The position numbers and the translations under genes are program-made. This document shows, in pieces, positions 48,204 to 57,093 of a DNA stretch of 64,000 bases (position 1 is the first letter of the stretch; the number at the start of each line of letters is the position of its first letter). The notes under the pieces are model-generated. The model saw nothing but the letters and a program-made list of their open reading frames with translations, was not told where the DNA came from and ran no database searches. Source of the stretch: Streptomyces paludis (GTDB lineage Bacteria; Actinomycetota; Actinomycetes; Streptomycetales; Streptomycetaceae); contig NZ_CP031194.1 in assembly GCF_003344965.1 (NCBI RefSeq), positions 5,828,001 to 5,892,000 of the forward strand. The letters run 5' to 3'.

Positions 48204-48246
48204 GGACGGCGGGCCCCCTTCGTACGTCTGCGACACTGGACGGACC

Positions 48247-49353
48247 ATGCCTGTACCTGGAGAACTCACTTTCGTCGCGCCCCGCGGAGCCAAGAAGCCC
48301 CCGCGGCATCTCGCCGACCTCACCCCCGACGAGCGCCGCGAGGCCGTCACCGCGATCGGCGAGAAGGCGTTCCGCGCCAAGCAGCTGTCGCAGCACTACT
48401 TCGCGCGGTACGCCCACGACCCCGAGCAGTGGACCGATATCCCGGCCGCCGCGCGGCAGCGGCTCGCGGCGGAGCTGCTGCCGGACCTGATGTCGGTGGT
48501 GCGGCACATCTCCTGCGACGACGACACCACCCGCAAGACGCTCTGGCGGCTGCACGACGGCACCCTGGTCGAGTCCGTGTTGATGCGCTACCCGGACCGG
48601 GTCACGATGTGCATCTCGTCCCAGGCCGGCTGCGGGATGAACTGCCCGTTCTGCGCCACCGGACAGGCAGGTCTCGACCGGAACCTCTCCACGGCCGAGA
48701 TCGTGCACCAGATCGTCGACGGGATGCGGGCCCTGCGCGACGGCGAGGTCCCCGGCGGGCCCGCGCGGCTCTCGAACATCGTCTTCATGGGGATGGGCGA
48801 GCCGCTCGCCAACTACCGGCGGGTCGTCGGCGCGATCCGCCGGCTGACCGACCCCGAGCCGGACGGGCTGGGTATCTCCCAGCGCGGGATCACGGTCTCC
48901 ACGGTCGGTCTCGTGCCGGCGATGCTGCGCTTCGCGGACGAGGGCTTCAAGTGCCGCCTCGCCGTGTCCCTGCACGCGCCGGACGACGAGCTGCGCGACA
49001 CCCTCGTCCCGGTCAACACCCGCTGGAACGTAGCGGAGGTGCTGGACGCCGCCTGGGAGTACGCGGAGAAGTCCGGCCGCCGTATCTCCATCGAGTATGC
49101 CCTGATCCGGGACATCAACGACCAGGCGTGGCGCGGCGACCGGCTGGGCCGGCTGCTCAAGGGCAAGCGCGTGCACGTCAATCTGATCCCGCTCAACCCG
49201 ACGCCCGGCTCCAAGTGGACGGCCTCGCGCCCGGAGGACGAGAAGAAGTTCGTCGAGGCGATCGCCGCCCATGGCGTGCCCGTGACCGTACGGGACACCC
49301 GGGGCCAGGAGATCGACGGGGCGTGCGGACAGCTGGCCGCCTCGGAGCGGTAG
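48247..49353 (+). CDS. rlmN: 23S rRNA (adenine2503-C2)-methyltransferase RlmN
   Basis: A 368-aa radical SAM methyltransferase for A2503 of 23S rRNA, and in some bacteria A37 of tRNA. The iron-sulfur cluster motif is Cys129-x3-Cys133-x2-Cys136 ([14 protein letters not shown]). [15 protein letters not shown] and [11 protein letters not shown] follow. The conserved catalytic cysteine near the C-terminus is in DGACGQL, and a second cysteine used in the reaction is in [12 protein letters not shown]. Start ATG 48247. Confidence 0.95.
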   Translation: MPVPGELTFVAPRGAKKPPRHLADLTPDERREAVTAIGEKAFRAKQLSQHYFARYAHDPEQWTDIPAAARQRLAAELLPDLMSVVRHISCDDDTTRKTLWRLHDGTLVESVLMRYPDRVTMCISSQAGCGMNCPFCATGQAGLDRNLSTAEIVHQIVDGMRALRDGEVPGGPARLSNIVFMGMGEPLANYRRVVGAIRRLTDPEPDGLGISQRGITVSTVGLVPAMLRFADEGFKCRLAVSLHAPDDELRDTLVPVNTRWNVAEVLDAAWEYAEKSGRRISIEYALIRDINDQAWRGDRLGRLLKGKRVHVNLIPLNPTPGSKWTASRPEDEKKFVEAIAAHGVPVTVRDTRGQEIDGACGQLAASER

Positions 49354-49398
49354 TACGGCCGGAGGGTAACCTTGGGCCGAAACGCATTGCTATTTTCC

Positions 49399-49506
49399 GA
49401 CAGGGGAGCGCCACAGCGCTGAGAGTGCGGCACGTATCCGTGGAAGCGGACGGCGGTCGCAGACCCTCTGAACCTTGCCCAGGTCATTCTGGGTAGGAAG
49501 TTCGGA
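49399..49506 (+). promoter_or_regulatory. TPP (THI-box) riboswitch
   Basis: GACAGGGGAGC is followed by GCTGAGAGTGCGG (CTGAGA at 49419-49424), then GACCCT (49462-49467), GAACCT (49470-49475) and CTGGGTAGGAAG. These are the conserved pyrimidine- and pyrophosphate-sensing elements in the right order, with an enlarged P3 arm (49425-49460). The location upstream of a thiamine-type importer agrees. High thiamine pyrophosphate should reduce expression. Confidence 0.88.
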
Positions 49507-49525
49507 CACCACTCAAGCTGTTGCG

Positions 49526-49575
49526 CCCTGCCCCGGTTCCGGTCCCGCCGGACACCGGGGCAGGGCCGCGTCTTC
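49526..49575 (+). terminator. Candidate expression-platform hairpin downstream of the TPP riboswitch
   Basis: CCCTGCCCCGGT (49526-49537) pairs with ACCGGGGCAGGG (49554-49565), with an inner 5-bp stem, then CCGCGTCTTCTCC. It lies between the riboswitch and the thiB ribosome binding site, where a regulated terminator is expected. Confidence 0.55.
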
Positions 49576-49603
49576 TCCTGGACATCCCAGGAGGAAAACA
49601 CCA

Positions 49604-50722
49604 GTGAGCACCATCAGGAACAGCCCCGTCAGACTGGCCGCCGTCGCACTCGCGGCCGCGCTCGGTGTCTCGGCGCTCGCCGCCTGCGGCGGGTCCGACA
49701 GCGCCGGCGGAAGCGGTGACGGAGGCTCCGGCGGCAAGGGGTCGAAGACCGTCACCCTCGTCAGCCACGACTCGTTCAACGCCTCCCCCGCCGTGCTGAA
49801 GGCGTTCACCGCGCAGACCGGCTACACGGTCAAGGTCCTCAAGAGCGGGGACGCGGGCGAGGCCCTCAACAAGGAGATCCTCACCAAGGGCTCGCCGCAG
49901 GGCGATGTCTTCTTCGGCGTCGACAACACCCTGCTCTCGCGCGCCCTCGACAACGGCATCTTCACACCGTACGAGGCGAAGGGCCTCGGCTCGGTCGAGG
50001 CGGCGGCTCAGCTGGACGCGGACCAGCACCGGGTCACGCCCATCGACACCGGCGACATCTGCGTCAACTACGACAAGAAGTACTTCGCCGACCGGAAGCT
50101 CGCGCCGCCCGCGTCCTTCGACGACCTGGTCAAGCCCGCGTACAAGAACCTGCTCGTCACCGAGAACGCCGCGACCTCCTCGCCCGGCCTCGGCTTCCTC
50201 CTCGGCACGGCCGCGCGCTACGGCGACGACGGCTGGCAGGACTACTGGAAGAAGCTGAAGGCCAACGGCGTCCAGGTCGTCGACGGCTGGGAGCAGGCGT
50301 ACAACGAGAACTTCTCCGGCTCGGCCGGCGGGAAGAAGGCCAAGGGCGACCGCCCGCTCGTCGTCTCGTACGCCTCCAGCCCGCCCGTCGAGGTGCTGTA
50401 CGCCGATCCGCAGCCCAAGACCGCCCCCACCGGCGTCGCCACCGGCACCTGCTTCCGGCAGATCGAGTTCGCCGGGCTGCTCAAGGGCGCGAAGAACGAG
50501 GCCGGGGGCAAGGCCCTGCTGGACTTCCTCATCAGCGAGAAGTTCCAGGCGGACATGCCGCTGAACATGTTCGTGAACCCCGTCGTCAAGGGGGTCGCGC
50601 TGCCCGCCCTGTTCACGGAGTTCGGCGCGACCGTCGAGCGGCCGGAGACCCTCGCCCCCGCGAAGATCGCCGCCAACCGTGACCAGTGGGTCCAGTCGTG
50701 GTCCTCGCTCGTCGTGAAGTAG
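49604..50722 (+). CDS. thiB: Thiamine ABC transporter substrate-binding lipoprotein
   Basis: A 372-aa lipoprotein. The signal peptide ends in the lipobox SALAACGGS (lipidated cysteine about residue 26), followed by a Gly/Ser/Asp linker. The ThiB-like solute-binding fold has VTLVSHDSFNASPAVLKAFT, PQGDVFFGVDNTLLSRAL, DTGDICVNYDKKYF and VSYASSPPVEVLYAD. I chose the GTG at 49604, with GGAGGAAA as ribosome binding site; the longer frame from 49475 would overlap the riboswitch. The substrate is inferred from family and riboswitch. Confidence 0.9.
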   Translation: MSTIRNSPVRLAAVALAAALGVSALAACGGSDSAGGSGDGGSGGKGSKTVTLVSHDSFNASPAVLKAFTAQTGYTVKVLKSGDAGEALNKEILTKGSPQGDVFFGVDNTLLSRALDNGIFTPYEAKGLGSVEAAAQLDADQHRVTPIDTGDICVNYDKKYFADRKLAPPASFDDLVKPAYKNLLVTENAATSSPGLGFLLGTAARYGDDGWQDYWKKLKANGVQVVDGWEQAYNENFSGSAGGKKAKGDRPLVVSYASSPPVEVLYADPQPKTAPTGVATGTCFRQIEFAGLLKGAKNEAGGKALLDFLISEKFQADMPLNMFVNPVVKGVALPALFTEFGATVERPETLAPAKIAANRDQWVQSWSSLVVK

Positions 50723-52428
50723 CGCGGGCGACCGGGCCGGAGCGGACCGTCCGGGGCCGGTGGGCTCTCCGGGCCCGGCGGGCCGCGCGCGCCCACGCGC
50801 CGCGGCTCGCCCTCATGGCCGTGCCCCTCGCCTTCTTCGCCGTCTTCTTCGCCTACCCCGTGGCCGCGATCGTCGGCCGCGGGCTGAGGACCGGCGACGG
50901 CTGGCAGTTCGGCCGGCTCGCCGCGGTGCTCGGCCGCCCGGACATCCTCGGCGTCCTGTGGTTCACCACCTGGCAGGCGCTCGCCTCCACGGCGCTCACC
51001 CTGCTGATCGCCCTGCCCGGCGCCTATGTGTTCGCGCGCCTGGACTTCCCCGGCAAGGCGGTGCTGCGCGCGGTGGTCACCGTGCCGTTCGTGCTGCCGA
51101 CCGTCGTCGTCGGTACGGCCTTCCTCGCGCTGCTCGGGCGCGGGGGGCTGCTGGACGAGCTGTGGGGGATACGGCTCGACACCACCGTCTGGGCCATCCT
51201 CCTCGCCCATGTCTTCTTCAACTACGCGGTGGTCGTACGGACCGTGGGCGGCCTGTGGTCGCAGCTCGACCCGCGCCAGGAGGAGGCCGCGCGGGTCCTC
51301 GGCGCGGGCCGGTTCGCGGCCTGGCGGCGGGTGACCCTGCCCGCGCTCGCGCCGGCCGTCGCCGCCGCCGCGCTGATGGTCTTCCTCTTCACCTTCACCT
51401 CCTTCGGCGTGGTGCAGATCCTCGGTGGACCCGGCTTCTCCACCCTGGAGGTGGAGATCTACCGGCAGACCGCGCAACTGCTCGACCTGCCCACCGCCGC
51501 CGTGCTGACGCTCCTCCAGTTCGCCGCCGTCGGCGCGATCCTGGCCGTCCACGCCCGGACCGTACGGCGCCGGGAGAGCGCCCTGCGGCTGGTCGACCCC
51601 GCGCGGACCGCTGGCCGGCCGCGCGGGCGGGGCCAGTGGGCGCTTCTCGGCGGCGTCCTCGGATCCGTCACCCTGCTGATCCTGCTGCCGCTCGGTGTGC
51701 TGGTCGAACGCTCCCTCGACGGACCCGGCGGGTACGGCCTCGGCTTCTACCGGGCGCTCGGGTCGGTGGAGGCGAGCGGCGGCACCTTCCTCGTACCGCC
51801 GCTGGAGGCGGTCGGCAACTCGCTGCGGTACGCGCTGGTAGCGACCTTGATCGCGCTGGTGATCGGGGGGCTGGCCGCCGCCGCGCTGACCCGCCGGGCG
51901 GGGCCGCTGGTGCGGGGCTTCGACGCGCTGCTGATGCTGCCGCTGGGGGTCTCCGCCGTGACCGTCGGCTTCGGTTTCCTGATCACCCTCGACAAACCGC
52001 CGCTGGATCTGCGGGCCTCCTGGATCCTTGTCCCGCTCGCCCAGGCGCTGGTCGGTGTGCCGTTCGTCGTACGGACCATGCTGCCCGTGCTGCGGGCGGT
52101 CGACGCGCGGCTGCGCGAGGCGGCGGCGGTGCTCGGCGCGTCCCCGGTACGCGCCTGGCGGGAGGTCGATCTGCCGCTGGTACGGCGGGCGCTGCTGGTC
52201 GCGGCGGGCTTCGCGTTCGCGGTGTCCCTGGGCGAGTTCGGCGCGACGGTCTTCATCGCCCGCCCCGACCGGCCGACGCTGCCGGTGGCCGTGGCCCGGC
52301 TGCTGGGGCGGCCCGGTGAGCTGAACTACGGGCAGGCGATGGCGCTGTCCACGGTCCTGATGGTGGTGTGCGCGGTGTCGCTGCTGGCGCTGGAACGTAT
52401 CCGTACCGACCGCTCCGGAGAATTCTGA
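50686..52428 (+). CDS. thiP: ABC transporter permease, double-domain (ThiP-type)
   Basis: A 580-aa fused permease with two membrane domains of about six helices each. Each has its EAA loop: EEAARVLGAGRFAAWRRVTL (first) and REAAAVLGASPVRAWREVDL (second), which contact the ATPase. Fusion of two permease domains is typical for ThiP and ferric iron transporters. The frame overlaps the end of thiB by 37 nt. GTG 50686 and 50698 are possible starts and neither has a strong ribosome binding site, so translation is likely coupled. Confidence 0.88.
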   Translation: MGPVVVLARREVARATGPERTVRGRWALRARRAARAHAPRLALMAVPLAFFAVFFAYPVAAIVGRGLRTGDGWQFGRLAAVLGRPDILGVLWFTTWQALASTALTLLIALPGAYVFARLDFPGKAVLRAVVTVPFVLPTVVVGTAFLALLGRGGLLDELWGIRLDTTVWAILLAHVFFNYAVVVRTVGGLWSQLDPRQEEAARVLGAGRFAAWRRVTLPALAPAVAAAALMVFLFTFTSFGVVQILGGPGFSTLEVEIYRQTAQLLDLPTAAVLTLLQFAAVGAILAVHARTVRRRESALRLVDPARTAGRPRGRGQWALLGGVLGSVTLLILLPLGVLVERSLDGPGGYGLGFYRALGSVEASGGTFLVPPLEAVGNSLRYALVATLIALVIGGLAAAALTRRAGPLVRGFDALLMLPLGVSAVTVGFGFLITLDKPPLDLRASWILVPLAQALVGVPFVVRTMLPVLRAVDARLREAAAVLGASPVRAWREVDLPLVRRALLVAAGFAFAVSLGEFGATVFIARPDRPTLPVAVARLLGRPGELNYGQAMALSTVLMVVCAVSLLALERIRTDRSGEF

Positions 52429-53486
52429 TGGCCCTGCTGACCCTGTCGGACGTGACCGTACGGTTCGGATCCGGCCCCGGAGCCCGCTCGGCGCTCGACG
52501 CGGTGGATCTGGAGATCGCCGAGCACGAGATCGTCTGTGTGCTCGGCCCGAGCGGCAGCGGCAAGTCCACGCTGCTGCGGGTGGTCGCCGGACTCCAGCG
52601 CCCGGACGGCGGGCGGGCGCTGCTCGACGGCGCGGACCAGGCGGCGGTGCCGGTGCACCGGCGCGGGGTGGGGCTGATGTTCCAGGACCACCAGCTCTTC
52701 CCGCAGCGGGACGTGGCCGGCAACGTCGCCTTCGGGCTGCGGATGCGCGGCGCGTCGCGCGGCGAGCAGAGCGCCCGGGTCGCGGAGCTGCTCGATCTCG
52801 TCGGACTGCCCGGCGCCGGTCCGCGCGCCGTCGCCGCGCTCTCCGGCGGCGAACAGCAGCGGGTCGCCCTGGCGCGGGCGCTCGCGCCGCGCCCCAGGCT
52901 GTTGATGCTGGACGAGCCGCTCGGCCAGCTCGACCGGGGGCTGCGGGAGCGGCTGGTGGTCGAGCTGCGTGGGCTGTTCGGACGGCTCGGGACGACCGTG
53001 CTCGCCGTCACCCACGACCAGGGCGAGGCGTTCGCGCTCGCCGATCGGGTCGTGGTGATGCGCGACGGCCGGATCGCCCAGACCGGCACCCCGCTGGAGG
53101 TCTGGCAGCGGCCCGCCTCAGCCTTCGTGGCCCGCTTCCTCGGCTTCGACAATGTCGTGCCGGCGACGGTGAAGGGCGCCTGGGCCGCCACGGTCTGGGG
53201 CCCGGTTCCCGTACCGGACGGCTCCCCGGAGGGCGAGCGGACGCTGCTGGTACGGCCGGCCGGCGTACGGCTCGGGGACCCGGCCGGCGGACTGCGCTGC
53301 ACGGTCGGGGCGCGGGCGTTCCGGGGCGGGCGCGTCGCCGTGACGCTGCGTCCGGATGGGGGACGGCCACCAATCGAGGCCGAATGCGGTCTGCGCGAGG
53401 TGCCGGACGAGGGGGCCGCGGTGGGGGTCTCCTTCGCCGCGGAGGATGTGGTGGTGCTGGCGGGCGGGGACGACACCGGGGACTGA
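52428..53486 (+). CDS. thiQ: ABC transporter ATP-binding protein (ThiQ-type)
   Basis: A 352-aa ATPase. Walker A is GPSGSGKST, the Q-loop is in GLMFQDHQLFPQRDVAGNVA, the signature is LSGGEQQRVALARALA, Walker B is LLMLDEPLGQLD, and the H-loop is in LAVTHDQGEAFALAD. The C-terminal ~110 residues form a TOBE-like domain (LGFDNVVPATVKG, VRPAGVRLGDPAGG), longer than in E. coli ThiQ. CTCCGGAG precedes the ATG, which overlaps the thiP stop (TGATG). Confidence 0.88.
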   Translation: MALLTLSDVTVRFGSGPGARSALDAVDLEIAEHEIVCVLGPSGSGKSTLLRVVAGLQRPDGGRALLDGADQAAVPVHRRGVGLMFQDHQLFPQRDVAGNVAFGLRMRGASRGEQSARVAELLDLVGLPGAGPRAVAALSGGEQQRVALARALAPRPRLLMLDEPLGQLDRGLRERLVVELRGLFGRLGTTVLAVTHDQGEAFALADRVVVMRDGRIAQTGTPLEVWQRPASAFVARFLGFDNVVPATVKGAWAATVWGPVPVPDGSPEGERTLLVRPAGVRLGDPAGGLRCTVGARAFRGGRVAVTLRPDGGRPPIEAECGLREVPDEGAAVGVSFAAEDVVVLAGGDDTGD

Positions 53487-53514
53487 CCCGGCCGGGACGA
53501 CGCGGAGAACCGCC

Positions 53515-53546
53515 CCGGGCCGGCCGATGCGCATCGGCCGGCCCGG
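53515..53546. terminator. Perfect 32-bp palindrome between convergent genes
   Basis: CCGGGCCGGCCGATGC (53515-53530) is followed directly by its reverse complement (53531-53546). As RNA it folds into a stem with a four-base loop on either strand, ending the thi operon rightward and the permease gene leftward. Confidence 0.75.
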
Positions 53547-53565
53547 AACGGTCACCTCGACCCGG

Positions 53566-54855
53566 TCACCTCGTCAGCGGGACCGCCGCCAGCGAGGCCA
53601 CCGCCCAGGTCAGCGGGGCGAAGACCGCCACGATCGCCGTCGCCCGTACCGCCGCAGCCGTACGGACGAGGGTGACCGGGGCGCCGACCAGGCGCAGCGA
53701 CCGGGTGATCGCGGCGCGGCTCTGGCGCGCCTCCAGCGTGGCCGTCAGGACCGTCGCGGCCGTACAGCCGATCACCAGGACGGCGCCCAGGGCGGTGAGC
53801 GGGCCGAAGGGGCGTTCGTCGCCCGGACCGTACAGGGAGTTCGCGGCGAGCACCCCGGAGAGCACCGCGCACAGCACGCCCAGCGGCCGGCCGATCCGGC
53901 GCGCCTCGGCCATCAGCGTGCGGCCGGCCAGCAGCCGGAGCGCGCCCGGGCGCAGGATCTGGAGCAGCCAGCCGCACAGATACGTGATGCCGGGGCCGGC
54001 CAGCGCGAGCCCGACGGCCGTCAGGGTCCAGCCCGCCAGCACCCCGGCCGGACTGCCGTCGAAGTGGCCTGGGAGCGGCAGTACGGAGCCGCCGCCGCCC
54101 CGGCTCGCGTAGGTCTCGACGGCGAGCCCCGCCGCCGTGAGCGCCACGCCCCAGGGCAGTCCGGACGGCGCGGGCGCCGGGGCCGGAGGGCGTACGGGCG
54201 GCAGCCGGGTCGCGCCGTCGGCGGCCGGGGCGACGGCGGTGTCCGTCTCCGGAGCCGTATCCGCCTCCGCTGCTGCCTCGGAGGAGGACGCGGACGCGGA
54301 TGTGGAGACGGCTGCGGGCGCGGTGCGCCGGGGGCGGGGTCTGCCGGCTTCGGCGTGTTCCCCCCGCAGCGCCAGCGCCGTCGCCGCCGTCGCCAGTACG
54401 GGCACCGCCGCGAGCAGCGTCAGCGCCGCGCCCAGCGGCAGCGGCCGGCCGGCGGCGAGCAGCTCCGCCGCGTCCCCGTCGAACGGCAGCCCGGTGAGAT
54501 CACCGCGCAGATGGAGGAAGAGGAGCAGCGCGACGGCGCTCCCCAGCGTGCAGGACACGGCGGTCGAAGCGGCGGCCAGCGCCGTCATCCTGGCCGGTCC
54601 GAGGCCCACCGCGGAGAGCCCGGCGCGCAGCCGGACGCTCGGGTCTGTACGGGCCACGGCGACCGCGAACTGGACCGCCGCCGCCAGCGGGATCAGGCAC
54701 CACAGCAGCCGTACCGTGGACCCGGCGGGGTGGCCCATGGCCCAGCCCAGCGTGCACAGCAGCAGGAAGCCGACCCCGGCGGAGGCGGCGGCGACCAGCA
54801 GCCGGCGGAGCTGGATCAGCAGATGGGTGCGGCGGCCTAGACGGAGAGCGAGCAC
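53566..54855 (-). CDS. ABC transporter integral membrane protein
   Basis: A 429-aa protein with about eight to ten hydrophobic segments, including LLVAAASAGVGFLLLCTLGW, LLWCLIPLAAAVQFAVAVAR, AALTLLAAVPVLATAATALA and FGPLTALGAVLVIGCTAATV. A Pro/Ala/Ser-rich loop of about 60 residues lies in the middle (54190-54350). It overlaps the ATPase gene by 19 bp and is its likely partner. No substrate can be named; FtsX-like or drug-export roles are only guesses. Start is GTG 54855. Confidence 0.75.
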   Translation of the reverse strand: MLALRLGRRTHLLIQLRRLLVAAASAGVGFLLLCTLGWAMGHPAGSTVRLLWCLIPLAAAVQFAVAVARTDPSVRLRAGLSAVGLGPARMTALAAASTAVSCTLGSAVALLLFLHLRGDLTGLPFDGDAAELLAAGRPLPLGAALTLLAAVPVLATAATALALRGEHAEAGRPRPRRTAPAAVSTSASASSSEAAAEADTAPETDTAVAPAADGATRLPPVRPPAPAPAPSGLPWGVALTAAGLAVETYASRGGGGSVLPLPGHFDGSPAGVLAGWTLTAVGLALAGPGITYLCGWLLQILRPGALRLLAGRTLMAEARRIGRPLGVLCAVLSGVLAANSLYGPGDERPFGPLTALGAVLVIGCTAATVLTATLEARQSRAAITRSLRLVGAPVTLVRTAAAVRATAIVAVFAPLTWAVASLAAVPLTR

Positions 54856-55565
54856 GCGGCCCGGCCTTCCGCCTCGGACGGGCGCGCCGCGGTGACACGG
54901 CGGCCGTCGACCAGGGTGATCACACGGTCCGCGAGCGTCGCGACCTCCGTGTCCAGCGTGGCCAGCACCACCGTGATGTGGTGCGAACGGGCCGCGGTGG
55001 TCAGCGTGCGGAGCACCTGGGCCCGGTCCGTGCGGTGCAGCGGAGCGGTCGGCTCGTCGGCGAAGAGCACCGCGGGCTCGGTGACGAGGGCGCGGGCGAC
55101 GGCGACCCGCTGCCGCTGCGACTGGAGCAGCGCGAAGGGACGTTTACGGGCGTACGGGCCGATGTCGAGGCGCTCCAGCCACTCCATCGCGGCGGTCTTG
55201 GCGGCCCGGTGCGACGCCCCGCGCATCAGCAGCGGCAGGGCCGCGTTCTCCCAGGCGCTCAGCTCGGGGACGAGGGACGGCTCGGGGCCGATCCAGCCGA
55301 ACCGGTCGCGGCGCAGCCGTTCGCGGAGCACGGCGCTCATGGTGTGGAGGGGCGTGCTGTTGAACCAGACCTCGCCGCCGCGCGGGACCAGCTGGCCCGA
55401 CAGGCATCTCAGCAGGGTCGTCTTGCCGCTGCCGCGCGGTCCGTTGACGGCGAGGATCTCGCCCTCGCGCACGCCGAGCGAGACCTCGTCGAGGGCGGGT
55501 GATCCGTTGTGGGAGTAGTGCAGGGAACGCGCCCAGAGCACGTCGTTGTCCGGCGGGGCCACCAT
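54837..55565 (-). CDS. ABC transporter ATP-binding protein with degenerate signature motif
   Basis: A 242-aa ATPase with Walker A NGPRGSGKTTLLRCLSGQL, Walker B AVLFADEPTAPLHRTDRAQV and an intact ADEPT. The ABC signature expected as LSGGQ reads LLQSQRQRVAVARAL, retaining only the last Q and R. The residue expected at the H-loop is in VVLATLDTEVATLAD, where the usual histidine (xTHD) is replaced by Leu (TLD). Both changes suggest reduced or asymmetric ATP hydrolysis. ATG 55565 has GAGGTG upstream. Confidence 0.82.
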   Translation of the reverse strand: MVAPPDNDVLWARSLHYSHNGSPALDEVSLGVREGEILAVNGPRGSGKTTLLRCLSGQLVPRGGEVWFNSTPLHTMSAVLRERLRRDRFGWIGPEPSLVPELSAWENAALPLLMRGASHRAAKTAAMEWLERLDIGPYARKRPFALLQSQRQRVAVARALVTEPAVLFADEPTAPLHRTDRAQVLRTLTTAARSHHITVVLATLDTEVATLADRVITLVDGRRVTAARPSEAEGRAACSLSV

Positions 55566-55713
55566 GGCGTACACCTCGGTTCTGGTCTGACGTACCTGGC
55601 ACGCTAGGGACGTGGGACCGGGTGTGCGGACAGCACACGGCCCGAATGCCGTCCTTCTCACTCGAAAGAGGGCAAACGGGCCGCCGGGGTGAAGTGCCGG
55701 TGACGGCGCCGGA

Positions 55714-57093
55714 TCAGAGCTTCGTCCACGCCTCCGCGAGGACCGTGCGCAGGATCCCCTCGATCTCGTCGAACGTCGACTGGTCGGAGATGAGCGCCGG
55801 CGCCAGCTGCACCACCGGGTCGCCCCGGTCGTCGGCGCGGCAGTACAGCCCGCTGTCGTACAGCTTCTTGGAGAGGAAGCCGTACAGGACGCGCTCGGTC
55901 TCCTCGTCCGTGAACGACTCCTTGGTGTCCTTGTCCTTCACCAGCTCGATGCCGTAGAAGAAGCCGTTGCCGCGGACGTCGCCGACGATCGGCAGGTCGT
56001 GGAGCTTCTTCAGGGTGTCGAAGAACGCGCCCTCGTTGTCGAGGACATGCTGGTTGAGACCCTCGCGCTCGAAGATGTCGAGGTTGGCGAGGCCGACGGC
56101 GGCGGAGACCGGGTGGCCGCCGAACGTGTAGCCGTGCAGGAAGGTGTTGTCGCCCTGATAGAACGGCTCGGCCAGCCGGTCGGAGATGACGCACGCGCCG
56201 ATCGGGGAGTAGCCCGAGGTCATGCCCTTGGCGCAGGTGATCATGTCCGGGACGTAGTCGAACTTGTCGCAGGCGAACATCGTGCCGAGCCGGCCGAAGG
56301 CGCAGATGACCTCGTCGGAGACGAGCAGTACGTCGTACTGGTCGCAGATCTCCCGGACCCGCTGGAAGTAGCCGGGCGGCGGCGGGAAGCAGCCGCCCGC
56401 GTTCTGCACGGGCTCCAGGAAGACCGCGGCGACCGTGTCGGGGCCCTCGAAGAGGATCTCCTGCTCGATCTGGTCGGCGCACCAGCGGCCGTACGCCTCG
56501 GGGTCGTCCCCGTGGATCGGCGCCCGGTAGATGTTGGTGTTGACGACCTTGTGCGCGCCCGGGACGAGCGGCTCGAAGGGCGCCTTGAGGGCGGGCAGTC
56601 CGGTGATGGACAGGGCTCCCTGAGGGGTGCCGTGGTAGGCGACCGCGCGGGATATGACCTTGTACTTGGTGGGCTTGCCGGTCAGCTTGAAGTACTGCTT
56701 GGCGAGCTTCCAGGCGGTCTCGACCGCTTCGCCGCCGCCGGTGGTGAAGAAGACCTTGTTGAGGTCGCCGGGCGCGTAGTGCGCGAGCCGCTCGGCCAGT
56801 TCGACGGCCTTGGGGTGGGCGTACGACCACACCGGGAAGAAGGCCAGCTCCTGCGCCTGCTTGTAGGCGGTCTCGGCCAGCTCGTGACGGCCGTGCCCGG
56901 CGTTGACGACGAACAGCCCGGAGAGACCGTCGAGGTAGCGCTTGCCCTTGTCGTCGTAGATGTAGGTGCCCTCGCCACGCACGATGGTGGGCACGGGCGC
57001 GTTCTCGTACGACGACATGCGGGTGAAGTGCATCCACAGGTGGTCGTACGCGGTCTGGGAGAGGTCCTTGCTCACGGCTATCGGGTTCCCCAC
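55714..57093 (-). CDS. Class III PLP aminotransferase, putrescine/GABA-type
   Basis: A 459-aa omega-aminotransferase. It has the substrate-entry segment DGLSGLFVVNAGHGRHELA, FFTTGGGEAVETAWKLAKQY (phosphate binding), AVAYHGTPQGALS, VLLVSDEVICAFGRLG and the PLP lysine in DMITCAKGMTSGYSPIG. Its Lrp regulator and the divergent aldehyde dehydrogenase point to putrescine or diamine degradation to GABA. The GTG at 57093 overlaps the Lrp gene end by 16 bp; a GTG at 57075 is the alternative. Confidence 0.88.
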   Translation of the reverse strand: MGNPIAVSKDLSQTAYDHLWMHFTRMSSYENAPVPTIVRGEGTYIYDDKGKRYLDGLSGLFVVNAGHGRHELAETAYKQAQELAFFPVWSYAHPKAVELAERLAHYAPGDLNKVFFTTGGGEAVETAWKLAKQYFKLTGKPTKYKVISRAVAYHGTPQGALSITGLPALKAPFEPLVPGAHKVVNTNIYRAPIHGDDPEAYGRWCADQIEQEILFEGPDTVAAVFLEPVQNAGGCFPPPPGYFQRVREICDQYDVLLVSDEVICAFGRLGTMFACDKFDYVPDMITCAKGMTSGYSPIGACVISDRLAEPFYQGDNTFLHGYTFGGHPVSAAVGLANLDIFEREGLNQHVLDNEGAFFDTLKKLHDLPIVGDVRGNGFFYGIELVKDKDTKESFTDEETERVLYGFLSKKLYDSGLYCRADDRGDPVVQLAPALISDQSTFDEIEGILRTVLAEAWTKL

